Notes under the pieces: model-generated
Databases searched by the model: none
What the model was told of the DNA's origin: nothing
The model's input: only the letters and a program-made list of their open reading frames with translations
NCBI GenBank assembly: GCA_023429845.1
Contig: JAEZCY010000290.1
Coordinates: 1-30,710, forward strand
DNA: 30,710 nt
DNA from: Acidobacteriota bacterium
GTDB taxonomy: Bacteria; Acidobacteriota; Vicinamibacteria; Vicinamibacterales; Vicinamibacteraceae
Reading direction: 5' to 3'
Translations under genes and position numbers: made by a program
Shown: positions 22,228 to 29,161 of the stretch, piece after piece
Layout of the letters: the number at the start of each line of letters is the position of its first letter
Numbering within the stretch: the first letter of the stretch is position 1

Positions 22228-23043
22228 ATGGTTGCTGAGCGGGTCGCGGCCGACACACCTGGCGCCCGTCACTTGCTGCTCCTGCACGGCATGTACGGGC
22301 GCGGGCGTAACTGGCGGGTGGTGGCGCGGATGCTGGTAGAGCGACGCCCGGACTGGAGCTACTGGCTCGCAGACATGCGGCACCACGGCGACGCGCCCCC
22401 CCGCGCCGACGCTGGTTCCCTCGATGCCCTTGCCCAGGACATCGAGAGCTGGGCGCCGTCCGCGGGAGTGATGCCCGATGCCGTGCTCGGGCACTCGTTC
22501 GGCGGCAAGGTGGCGCTCGCGTACGCCCGCCGCCAGGCGTCGCGGCCCCTGCAGACGTGGGTGATCGACTCGACGCCTGAGGACCGGCCGCCGTCGGGCA
22601 GCGCCTGGGACATGCTCGGCATCGTCCGGGCACTGCCGCAGGTGTTCGAATCACGACAGGAGGCCATCGCGGGAATCGAGGCCGGCGGGTTCAGCACGGA
22701 CGTCGCGCAGTGGATGGCGACCAATCTCACGCGCGAGACCGACGGTTTCCGGTGGCGCCTGGATTTCGACGTCATGGAGCAACTGCTCCATGACTTCTTC
22801 CGGACGCCGTTCTGGGACGTGCTGGACCCGGGGGCCGCCGGTCACGACATCCACGTGCTGAAGGCGTCGCGGTCACGCGTGATCTCGGCCGAGGCCGTTG
22901 CACGCCTGACGACGCTCGCGGCCCGCTCCGACGCGTCGCACGCACGGGTGCACCTGCACGAACGCGAGGGTGGGCACTGGATCCACGCAGAGTCTCCCGC
23001 GACGGTGGCGGAGTTGCTCGCCGAGTGGCTGCCGCGGTCCTAG
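22228..23043 (+). CDS. Alpha/beta hydrolase (YbfF/ABHD11-like)
   Basis: A 271-residue cytoplasmic esterase or lipase-like hydrolase. LLLLHGMYGRGRNW is the oxyanion strand, GHSFGGKV holds the nucleophile Ser90, and GGHWIHAE gives His250. DMRHHGDAP is also typical of the YbfF/ABHD11 branch. The ATG at 22228 is chosen because AGGGG lies 6 bases upstream. An ATG at 22210 is the alternative and has TACCGT 7 bases before it. It is divergent from the DUF72 gene and ends 14 bases from the stop of mutS on the other strand. The natural substrate is unknown. Confidence 0.9.
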   Translation: MVAERVAADTPGARHLLLLHGMYGRGRNWRVVARMLVERRPDWSYWLADMRHHGDAPPRADAGSLDALAQDIESWAPSAGVMPDAVLGHSFGGKVALAYARRQASRPLQTWVIDSTPEDRPPSGSAWDMLGIVRALPQVFESRQEAIAGIEAGGFSTDVAQWMATNLTRETDGFRWRLDFDVMEQLLHDFFRTPFWDVLDPGAAGHDIHVLKASRSRVISAEAVARLTTLAARSDASHARVHLHEREGGHWIHAESPATVAELLAEWLPRS

Positions 23044-23057
23044 CGCCGTGCCGGTCC

Positions 23058-25703
23058 TCAGCCTGCCTCGTCCTTCAACTCCGCGAGCAGCGTCAACGCC
23101 TGAAGCGGTGTGAGGCTGTTGACGTCGACCTCGCGCAGCCGCTCGCGCACCGTGTCGTCGGGGGGCGCCTGGAACAGTCCGAGCTGCTGTTGCGGCCCTT
23201 CCCGAGTGGCGGCGCCGGTGATGGTGGGCCGGCCGCCTCTGGCGAGCTCATCCTGCTCGAGGCCGCTGAGGATCTCGCGCGCGCGCCGGATGACCGATGG
23301 GGGCAGTCCGGCAAGGCGCGCGACCTGGATGCCGTAGCTCCGATCCGAGCGCCCCGGCACCACCTTGCGCAGGAACACGATCTGATCCTGCCATTCGCGC
23401 ACCAGCAGATGGGCGTTCGCCACACCGGGCAGCGCGTCGGCCAGATCAGTGAGCTCGTGGTAGTGGGTGGCAAACAGCGTCTTGGGACGGGCCCGGGCGT
23501 TGGTTGCCAGGTGTTCGGCGACCGCCCACGCGATGCTCAGCCCGTCGAACGTGGAGGTGCCACGGCCGATCTCGTCGAGCACGACGAGGCTGCGCGATGT
23601 CGCCGTGTTCAGGATGCTCGCGGTCTCCTGCATCTCCACCATGAACGTGGACTGCCCGCGCGCGATGTTGTCGGCCGCGCCGACCCGCGCGTAGATCCGG
23701 TCCACGACCGGCAGCTTGGCCTGCCGGGCCGGGACGAACGACCCGGCCTGAGCCATCAGGCACAGCAGCGCCGTCTGCCGCAGGTAGGTGCTCTTGCCGC
23801 CCATGTTCGGGCCGGTGATGACGAGCAGTTGCTGCGTCGTGCCGTCGAGCGACAGGTCGTTGGGCACGAACGCCTCGCGCGTCATGGTCTCGACAACCGG
23901 GTGACGGGCTTCCACGACCGAGAGATCGTCACCGTCGTGCAGGTGCGGCTTGCTGTAGTTGCGGCGGGCCGCCACGTCGGCAAACGTCGCGAGCACGTCC
24001 AGCTCTGCCAGGGCCTGCGCCGTCCGCTGCAGTGCCGGGGCATGGGTCGCCACCTCGCGGCGCAGCGCCTCGAATACCGCGATCTCCAGCGTCAGCAGGT
24101 GCTCGTCGGCATGCAGCACCTGTTCCTCGAACGCCTTCAGCGCCGGCGTGATGAAGCGCTCGCCGCCGGCGATCGTCTGCTTGCGGATGTAGTCGGCAGG
24201 CACCGCGTGGAGGTTCGCCCGCGACACCTCGATGTAGTACCCGAACACGCGGTTGAACCGGATCTTCAGTGAGGAGATGCCGGTACGCTGCCGCTCGGCC
24301 TCCTCCATCGAGGAGATGTCGCTCTTGCCGCGGCGGCTCAGGCCACGCAGCCGATCGATCTCCGGGTCGGCGCCGTCGCGAATCACGTCGCCGTCACGCG
24401 CGAGCAGCGGCGGCTCGTCGGCAAGCGTGCCGCTGATGCGCTCGCGCAGCTCCGGACAATCGTCGAGCGAGGTCGACAGGTGCGCGAGCAGCGGCGCCTG
24501 CAGCGTGGACAATGTCTGCACGAGGCCCGGCACCACCGCCAGCGAGCGCGCAAGGGCCACCAGGTCGCGCGGCCCGGCGGTGCCGAGCGCCGCACGCGCC
24601 ACGAGGCGCTGCACGTCGTACACCTGCTTCATCGTGTCGCGCAGGCTGCCGCGCTCGATCGTGCGGAAGGCGAGGTCCTCGACGGCGTCGAGCCTGTCGC
24701 GGATCGCGTCGAGCGCGATGAGCGGCTTCGTGAGCCAGGCGCGCAGCAGCCGTGCGCCCATGGCGGTGACGGTCTCGTCGAGGACGCCGAGCAGCGAGGC
24801 CGGCCGGTCGCCCTCGGTCGAAGCCAGCACCTCGAGGTGCCGCAGCGTCGTCGCATCGATGATCAGCCCGTCGCGGACCTCGCGGTACGCGATGCGCCGC
24901 ACGTGCGTGAGTTCGCCCTTCTGCGTGTCGCGCAGGTACTGCACCAGGGCCCCGGCCGCGCCAACCGCGCAGGCATGCCCGTCGAGACCGAAACCGGTCA
25001 ACCCGCTGGTCTGCAGCTGATCGGTGAGTGCGCGCTGTGCCGAGTCGAACGAGAACTGCCACCGCTCGCGCCGGGTGACGGTCGGCATCGTGGCGCCGTC
25101 GGCGCGCAGCGGCTCGAGATCCGCGTCGGCGGGCAGGAGCAGCTCGCGCGGCGCCAGCACGCCCAGCTCTTCGCGCAGCAGCGCCACCGCGCTCTCGCCG
25201 TCGAACTCCGTCGCCGCGAAATCGCCCGTGGACAGCTCGACCCACGCGAGCCCCCACACGGCGCCGTCCTTGACCGGTGGCAGCACGGCGGCCAGCAGCG
25301 CGGGGGCGCGGGCGTCGAGGTACGCCGCATCGATCAGCGTCCCCGGCGTCACGACCCGCGTGACCTCGCGCTTGACGACGCCCTTGGCGGTCTTCGGGTC
25401 CTCGACCTGCTCGCAGATGGCGACGCTGAAGCCCTGGCGCACCAGGCGCATCACATAGCCGTCGGCGGCATGGAAGGGCACGCCGCACATGGGAATGCCG
25501 TTGCCGGACGCGTCTCTGGATCGGGAGGTGAGCGTGAGCTCCAACGCGCGGGCGGCGACCACGGCGTCCTCGTAGAACAGCTCGTAGAAGTCGCCCATCC
25601 GGAAGAAGAGGAGGGCGTCCGGATGCTGGCGCTTGGCCTGCTGGTACTGGCGCATCGCAGGCGTGAGCGACGCGGGCGAAGCTGTCAGGATCGAGTCGGA
25701 CAC
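23058..25703 (-). CDS. mutS: DNA mismatch repair protein MutS
   Basis: An 881-residue MutS1 protein that recognises mismatches and small loops and starts methyl-independent or MutL-dependent repair. The N-terminal mismatch domain has GDFYELF, with Phe39 and Glu41 as the Phe-x-Glu wedge. The connector, lever and clamp regions follow (for example FNRVFGYYIEVSRANL and TLAELDVLATFADVA in the core). The ATPase has Walker A GPNMGGKST with Lys637, Walker B DEIGRGTSTFDG and ATHYHEL. The C-terminus is the usual short LTPLQALTLLAELK dimerisation helix. The GTG at 25703 gives MSDSILTASPASLTPAM; a GTG at 25739 would add 12 Arg/Pro-rich residues. No ribosome site is clear for either. It is divergent from tsaB with 86 bases between. 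Confidence 0.97.
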   Translation of the reverse strand: MSDSILTASPASLTPAMRQYQQAKRQHPDALLFFRMGDFYELFYEDAVVAARALELTLTSRSRDASGNGIPMCGVPFHAADGYVMRLVRQGFSVAICEQVEDPKTAKGVVKREVTRVVTPGTLIDAAYLDARAPALLAAVLPPVKDGAVWGLAWVELSTGDFAATEFDGESAVALLREELGVLAPRELLLPADADLEPLRADGATMPTVTRRERWQFSFDSAQRALTDQLQTSGLTGFGLDGHACAVGAAGALVQYLRDTQKGELTHVRRIAYREVRDGLIIDATTLRHLEVLASTEGDRPASLLGVLDETVTAMGARLLRAWLTKPLIALDAIRDRLDAVEDLAFRTIERGSLRDTMKQVYDVQRLVARAALGTAGPRDLVALARSLAVVPGLVQTLSTLQAPLLAHLSTSLDDCPELRERISGTLADEPPLLARDGDVIRDGADPEIDRLRGLSRRGKSDISSMEEAERQRTGISSLKIRFNRVFGYYIEVSRANLHAVPADYIRKQTIAGGERFITPALKAFEEQVLHADEHLLTLEIAVFEALRREVATHAPALQRTAQALAELDVLATFADVAARRNYSKPHLHDGDDLSVVEARHPVVETMTREAFVPNDLSLDGTTQQLLVITGPNMGGKSTYLRQTALLCLMAQAGSFVPARQAKLPVVDRIYARVGAADNIARGQSTFMVEMQETASILNTATSRSLVVLDEIGRGTSTFDGLSIAWAVAEHLATNARARPKTLFATHYHELTDLADALPGVANAHLLVREWQDQIVFLRKVVPGRSDRSYGIQVARLAGLPPSVIRRAREILSGLEQDELARGGRPTITGAATREGPQQQLGLFQAPPDDTVRERLREVDVNSLTPLQALTLLAELKDEAG

Positions 25704-25750
25704 CGGAGGCAGCGAGGCGCGCAGGCACCGGCGGGGCACACCGGGGCCGG

Positions 25751-25756
25751 TAGAAT
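25751..25756 (+). promoter_or_regulatory. Candidate -10 box for tsaB-rimI
   Basis: TAGAAT matches TATAAT at 5 of 6 and would give a leader of about 27 bases to ATG 25790. No -35 is visible and GTGAGGA in the leader is 16 bases from the ATG, so this is tentative. Confidence 0.25.
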
Positions 25757-25789
25757 GGGCGGAGCCGTGAGGACCGCGGCAAGTCTAGC

Positions 25790-26512
25790 ATGCTCGTTCT
25801 CGCGCTCGATTCCTCCACCCGCACCGGCAGCATCGCTCTCGCCCGCGACGGCGCCCTCGTCGAGGTGCGCGATGGCGACGCCAGCCGCCGCCATGCCGCG
25901 CGGCTGCCTGGCGATCTGCTCGATCTGCTCGCGGCACACGGCCATGCGCTGCCCGACGTCTCGCTGCTCGCGGTGACCGTCGGTCCGGGCGGCTTCACGG
26001 GCCTGCGCGTCGGGCTGGCAACCGTGCAGGGGCTGGCGTTCGCGCTCGGCCGGCGCGTGTTCGTCGCGTCCACGCTCGACCTCCTCGTACGTGCCGCGGC
26101 CGCCGCGGCGCCGGATGCCCGGTGGATCGGCGCGTGGATGCAGGGGATGCGTGGCGAAGTCTTCGCGGAGCTGCATGAGAGGGGATCGGACGGCAGCCTG
26201 CGAGCCGCGCTCGGGGCGTCGGTCGGCACGCCCGACGAGGCAGCCGCGGAATGGGCGGCCGTCGCAACCGCGGGGCCGATCGCGGTGATGGGCGATGGCT
26301 GGCCGGGACAGGGCGACGCGCTGCGATCGGCGTTCGGCGCGCGCCTCCATGCGCCCCCACCCCCCCGGCTGGCGGGCGTGCTGGCCCTAGAAGCGAGTCG
26401 TCGTGCCGGCGAGGCCGTGACGCCGGCCGGGGTCCGGCCGGCCTACGTGCGTCGGCCTGACTGCGTCGTCACCCGCGAACAGGCCGGACTGCCCGTTGCC
26501 GGCGACACATGA
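25790..26512 (+). CDS. tsaB: tRNA threonylcarbamoyladenosine synthesis protein TsaB
   Basis: A 240-residue ASKHA-fold protein. With TsaD and TsaE it transfers the threonylcarbamoyl group to A37 of ANN-decoding tRNAs. The N-terminal phosphate loop is LALDSSTRTGSIAL and the family signature GPGGFTGLRVG begins at Gly65, followed by GLAFALGRRVFVASTLDLL. The C-terminal GVRPAYVRRPD is typical. The length is usual. Its TGA overlaps the ATG of rimI (ATGA), a common pairing in bacteria. tsaD is not in this window. The N-terminus is well supported because the conserved strand starts at residue 2. Confidence 0.95.
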   Translation: MLVLALDSSTRTGSIALARDGALVEVRDGDASRRHAARLPGDLLDLLAAHGHALPDVSLLAVTVGPGGFTGLRVGLATVQGLAFALGRRVFVASTLDLLVRAAAAAAPDARWIGAWMQGMRGEVFAELHERGSDGSLRAALGASVGTPDEAAAEWAAVATAGPIAVMGDGWPGQGDALRSAFGARLHAPPPPRLAGVLALEASRRAGEAVTPAGVRPAYVRRPDCVVTREQAGLPVAGDT

Positions 26513-26982
26513 CCACCGACGACATCGTCGTCCGGGCTGTCGGGCGGGAGGGCGCGACCACGCTGGCCCGGATCGAGGCGGCGGCATTCGACGTGCCGTG
26601 GACAGCGGGCGAACTGGAAGCCATGCTGGACGATGGACTGACGTGCGCATGGGTGGCGAGCCGCGGTGCGGTTCCGCTTGGGGGGGCGCTCGTGCGTGTC
26701 GTTGCAGGCGAAGGCGAGATCTTACGTATTGCCGTCGCTCCGGCGAGTCGGCGCCAGGGGATCGGCGGACGCCTGCTGCGGACTCTGATGTCAGCGATCG
26801 CTGACGCATGCATGGAGGGGGTCTACCTCGAAGTGCGCGCCTCGAACGCGGCGGCGCGGGGGCTCTACGCCCGCGCCGGCTTCGTGGAGTGCGGGCGTCG
26901 TCGGGACTATTACGCCGCACCGTGCGAGGACGCCGTGCTGATGCGGTGGCGACCGTCGACAATGGGGCGTGCGCATGTGTGA
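26509..26982 (+). CDS. rimI: Ribosomal protein S18-alanine N-acetyltransferase RimI
   Basis: A 157-residue GNAT acetyltransferase; RimI acetylates the N-terminal alanine of ribosomal protein S18. The acetyl-CoA loop is RRQGIGGRLL (Arg81, Gly84, Gly86). The family also shows ILRIAVAPASRRQG, YLEVRASNAAARGLYARAGF and a tyrosine in RRDYYAAPCEDAVLM, where RimI proteins read YY. The N-terminal DVPWTAGELEAML fits the usual W-x-x-x-x-F/L start. Translation is coupled to tsaB through ATGA. No terminator is obvious in the 160 bases that follow, up to the DUF465 gene. Confidence 0.93.
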   Translation: MTTDDIVVRAVGREGATTLARIEAAAFDVPWTAGELEAMLDDGLTCAWVASRGAVPLGGALVRVVAGEGEILRIAVAPASRRQGIGGRLLRTLMSAIADACMEGVYLEVRASNAAARGLYARAGFVECGRRRDYYAAPCEDAVLMRWRPSTMGRAHV

Positions 26983-27098
26983 ACTCGGCAGAACTCGGGC
27001 TCGACGCGGGCCTGGGGCAACGCACCGCGGTGAGTGTGTTCACGCGACCGCTTTCCGTTTGCGACCCCTGATTGACGGTGGTACAGTGCCCTTGAACC

Positions 27099-27125
27099 CG
27101 GGGGTAACCCTGTCAGGTTCCCCCG
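27099..27125 (+). promoter_or_regulatory. 5' leader hairpin before the DUF465 gene
   Basis: C+GGGGG (27099-27104) and AACC (27106-27109) pair with GGTT (27116-27119) and CCCCC+G (27120-27125). This makes a 10-bp stem with one bulged T and the loop CTGTCA. It ends 5 bases before the ribosome site. It could be a regulatory hairpin or the end of the rimI transcript, although no U-tract follows. Confidence 0.45.
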
Positions 27126-27130
27126 CAAGC

Positions 27131-27137
27131 AAGGAGG
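27131..27137 (+). promoter_or_regulatory. Strong Shine-Dalgarno for the DUF465 gene
   Basis: AAGGAGG is a full match to the anti-SD sequence and ends 5 bases before ATG 27143. It is the strongest ribosome site in the window and fixes this start. Confidence 0.85.
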
Positions 27138-27142
27138 CAGCA

Positions 27143-27400
27143 ATGCCCGATGCGCAGGATCTGAAGGAGCAACTGCTCCGGACCGACGCGGAGTACCGTG
27201 AGCTCTACCACCTGCATCACGAGCTCGACGAGCAGATTCGGTCCATGTCCGCCAGTCCTCTCCTCAGCGAAACGGAACAGCTCGAGGAAGTCCGCCTCAA
27301 GAAACGCAAGCTGCAGATCAAGGATCGGATGGAGGACATCGCCCGCCGGTATTCGGCCCCTCCGTCGTCCGGTCCGTCACCGAATTTCGCCCACGCCTGA
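27143..27400 (+). CDS. YdcH-like DUF465 small protein
   Basis: An 85-residue acidic and basic helical protein of the DUF465 (YdcH) family, whose role is not established. Residues 5-35 (LKEQLLRTDAEYRELYHLHHELDEQI) and 44-70 (EQLEEVRLKKRKLQIKDRMEDIA) form a helical hairpin or coiled coil with the family's HHELDEQI and LKKRKLQIKDRM signatures. The tail is Ser/Pro-rich. The start is decided by AAGGAGG 5 bases upstream. A stable leader hairpin sits just before it. The gene is separate from rimI (160 bases) and psd (135 bases). High expression is plausible from the ribosome site. Confidence 0.9.
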   Translation: MPDAQDLKEQLLRTDAEYRELYHLHHELDEQIRSMSASPLLSETEQLEEVRLKKRKLQIKDRMEDIARRYSAPPSSGPSPNFAHA

Positions 27401-27436
27401 CGCGTGCGCGGTTAAGCAGTTCGGGCCCTCTCTCCC

Positions 27437-27463
27437 GGTGCCCGTCGCCATGCGGCGGGCACC
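27437..27463 (+). terminator. Terminator-like hairpin after the DUF465 gene
   Basis: GGTGCCCG (27437-27444) pairs with CGGGCACC (27456-27463). Three inner pairs extend it to an 11-bp stem with a 5-base loop. It lies 36 bases past the stop and 72 before psd. There is no U-tract. Confidence 0.45.
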
Positions 27464-27535
27464 CGCGACTCCAGATGTGCCGGGGTCGATCTCGACGGCC
27501 GCGGTGATCCCGCCGGGCCCTTCCGCCCTGACACG

Positions 27536-28168
27536 ATGAAACTCGATCGCGCCGGATATCCCTTCATCGCTGGAGCACTGGCTCCCGCCTCGTACTTCCT
27601 GTTGAAGAAGAAGCTTGCCGTCGGGCTGCCGCTGCTCGGTGTCGCGGGCTTCCTCGCCTACTTCTTCCGCGACCCCGAGCGCCACCCCCCTCAGGATCCC
27701 GACCTGGTGCTCTCGCCGGCCGACGGCCGCGTGATGGTGGCCGGACCGGGCGAGCCGGGTGTGGCGCCGGAAGGGGAGTGGCAGCAGATCAGCATCTTCC
27801 TGTCGCCGGTGGACGTGCACATCAACCGCACGCCATATGGCGGCGAGATCACACGCATCGCCTATACCCCGGGCAAGTTCCTCGCGGCCTATGACGACCG
27901 AGCCGCGGCCGAGAACGAGCGCAACGAACTCTGGATCCGATCGGGCGATCGCACGGTCGTGTTCCGGCAGGTGGTCGGCGTGCTCGCCCGCCGCGTGGTC
28001 TGCCGCGTGCAGGTGGGCGACCAGCTGGTGGCCGGCGAGCGGTTCGGTCTGATGAAGTTCGGGTCGCGCATGGATGTGTTCGTCCCGCCCGACTGCGAGC
28101 TCAACGTGCGGCCCGGGGATGTCGTGCGCGGCGCGGAGAGCGTGATCGCCCGGTGGCCGAGACGCTGA
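27536..28168 (+). CDS. psd: Phosphatidylserine decarboxylase proenzyme
   Basis: A 210-residue membrane-bound enzyme of the short Psd class. It decarboxylates phosphatidylserine to phosphatidylethanolamine. The N-terminus has hydrophobic helices (about residues 9-24 and 28-43), then FFRDPERHPP and LSPADGRV. FLSPVDVHINRTP contains His95. RFGLMKFGSRMDVF contains the self-cleavage site before Ser177, which becomes the pyruvoyl group. The FGS form is typical of this class, compared with LGST in the E. coli type. ATG 27536 has no good ribosome site. pssA follows after 16 bases, so substrate-making and substrate-using enzymes are paired. Confidence 0.94.
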   Translation: MKLDRAGYPFIAGALAPASYFLLKKKLAVGLPLLGVAGFLAYFFRDPERHPPQDPDLVLSPADGRVMVAGPGEPGVAPEGEWQQISIFLSPVDVHINRTPYGGEITRIAYTPGKFLAAYDDRAAAENERNELWIRSGDRTVVFRQVVGVLARRVVCRVQVGDQLVAGERFGLMKFGSRMDVFVPPDCELNVRPGDVVRGAESVIARWPRR

Positions 28169-28171
28169 GGG

Positions 28172-28184
28172 TAAGATCGCGCCC
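28172..28184 (+). promoter_or_regulatory. Possible -10 box just before pssA
   Basis: TAAGAT (28172-28177) is followed by seven bases and ATG 28185. It could give a leaderless pssA mRNA apart from read-through from psd. GAGGG (28167-28171) is 13 bases from the ATG, too far for a good ribosome site. Confidence 0.3.
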
Positions 28185-29018
28185 ATGATCAACGTGCTGC
28201 GGCGCCACGACCCCGAACAGCGCCGCCTCCGCCGTGGCATGTACCTGCTGCCGAGCCTGTTCACGCTCGCGAACATGTTCTGCGGCTATGCCTGCGTGAT
28301 CTACGCGATGCGCGGCGAGTTCTCGACGGCTGCGCCGTTCATCGGCGTGGCGGTCGTGTTGGACCTGCTCGATGGCCGCATCGCGCGCATGACGGGGTCC
28401 TCGAGCGACTTCGGCCGCGAGTTCGACTCGCTGGCCGACGTCATCTCGTTCGGGGTGGCCCCCGCCGTCCTCGGTTACGCGTGGGGCCTCTACACGTTCG
28501 GCCGTCTCGGCTGGGCCGTTGGCTTCCTCTTCGTCTCCGCGGCGGCCATCCGGCTGGCGCGCTTCAATATCCAGACGTCGTCGAACATCGACAAGCGCTA
28601 CTTCGTCGGCATGCCGAGCCCGGCCGCGGCCGGGGTGCCCGCCGCAACGGTGTTCTGGCTGCCGCAAGGCCTGCCGCCCGGCTGGATGGCACTGCTCGCC
28701 CTCCCGCTGCTGCTCGTGCCGGCGGCGCTGATGGTGAGCACCATCAAGTACCGCAGCTTCAAGACGTTCAACCTCGGGCAGCGTCGCCCCGCCAGCGCGC
28801 TCATGCTGTTTGCGCTGCTGATCGCGGCCATTGCCACCTACCCGCAGTGGTCGCTCGTGATCATCTCGTACACGTACCTGTTCTCCGGCTTCGTGGGCCT
28901 CGCGCTCACCAAGTGGCGTCCTCGATCGGCCGAGGAGCCGGCCACGGCCGCGCCCCCAGGCGAACCAATCGCCGACGTGCACACCCCTGTGCATTCCGAC
29001 GTCCCCCGCGAACTCTGA
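28185..29018 (+). CDS. pssA: CDP-diacylglycerol-serine O-phosphatidyltransferase
   Basis: A 277-residue inner-membrane enzyme that makes phosphatidylserine from CDP-diacylglycerol and serine. The CDP-alcohol phosphotransferase motif is complete: Asp63-Gly64-x2-Ala67-Arg68-x8-Gly77-x3-Asp81-x3-Asp85. Helices surround it (LLPSLFTLANMFCGYACVIYA at the start, then several more to about residue 245). The C-terminal tail of about 30 residues is polar. YRSFKTFNLGQRRP is seen in the family. It follows psd after 16 bases. A REP-like cluster begins 22 bases after the TGA at 29016-29018. Confidence 0.95.
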   Translation: MINVLRRHDPEQRRLRRGMYLLPSLFTLANMFCGYACVIYAMRGEFSTAAPFIGVAVVLDLLDGRIARMTGSSSDFGREFDSLADVISFGVAPAVLGYAWGLYTFGRLGWAVGFLFVSAAAIRLARFNIQTSSNIDKRYFVGMPSPAAAGVPAATVFWLPQGLPPGWMALLALPLLLVPAALMVSTIKYRSFKTFNLGQRRPASALMLFALLIAAIATYPQWSLVIISYTYLFSGFVGLALTKWRPRSAEEPATAAPPGEPIADVHTPVHSDVPREL

Positions 29019-29040
29019 ACAGGCAGGAATCACACGTCAG

Positions 29041-29161
29041 GTAGGACCGCTGTCCCAGCGGTCCGTCTGCCACCCGTGTTTCCGTCTGCCACGACCGTTC
29101 GTAGCCGTCGGGCCCTGCCGACGGAACCGCGCCGACGAACGGCCGGGACGGCCGTCCCTAC
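29041..29161. repeat. Cluster of three REP-like GTAG hairpins
   Basis: Unit 1 (plus): GTAG at 29041 heads a perfect 9-bp stem, GGACCGCTG (29044-29052) with CAGCGGTCC (29056-29064). Unit 2 (plus): GTAG at 29101 heads CCGTCGG (29105-29111) with CCGACGG (29118-29124). Unit 3 (minus): GTAG at 29161-29158 heads a stem of ACGGCC/GGCCGT (29139-29155) inside the 14-base palindrome GGGACGGCCGTCCC (29145-29158). CCGTCTGCCAC is repeated directly at 29063 and 29082. A GTAG tetranucleotide at the foot of a hairpin and units in opposite orientation are the marks of REP/BIME elements moved by RAYT transposases. The window itself has no RAYT gene. Confidence 0.6.

Noticed and set aside
27072..27087. TTGACG and TACAGT before the DUF465 gene read as a sigma-70 promoter
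   Set aside because: The two boxes are only 4 bases apart, and no -10 lies at 16-18 bases from TTGACG.
27078..27096. Sigma-54-like sequence TGGTACAGTGCCCTTG before the DUF465 gene
   Set aside because: The distance from GG to the downstream element is two bases too long and the GC of the -12 box is missing.
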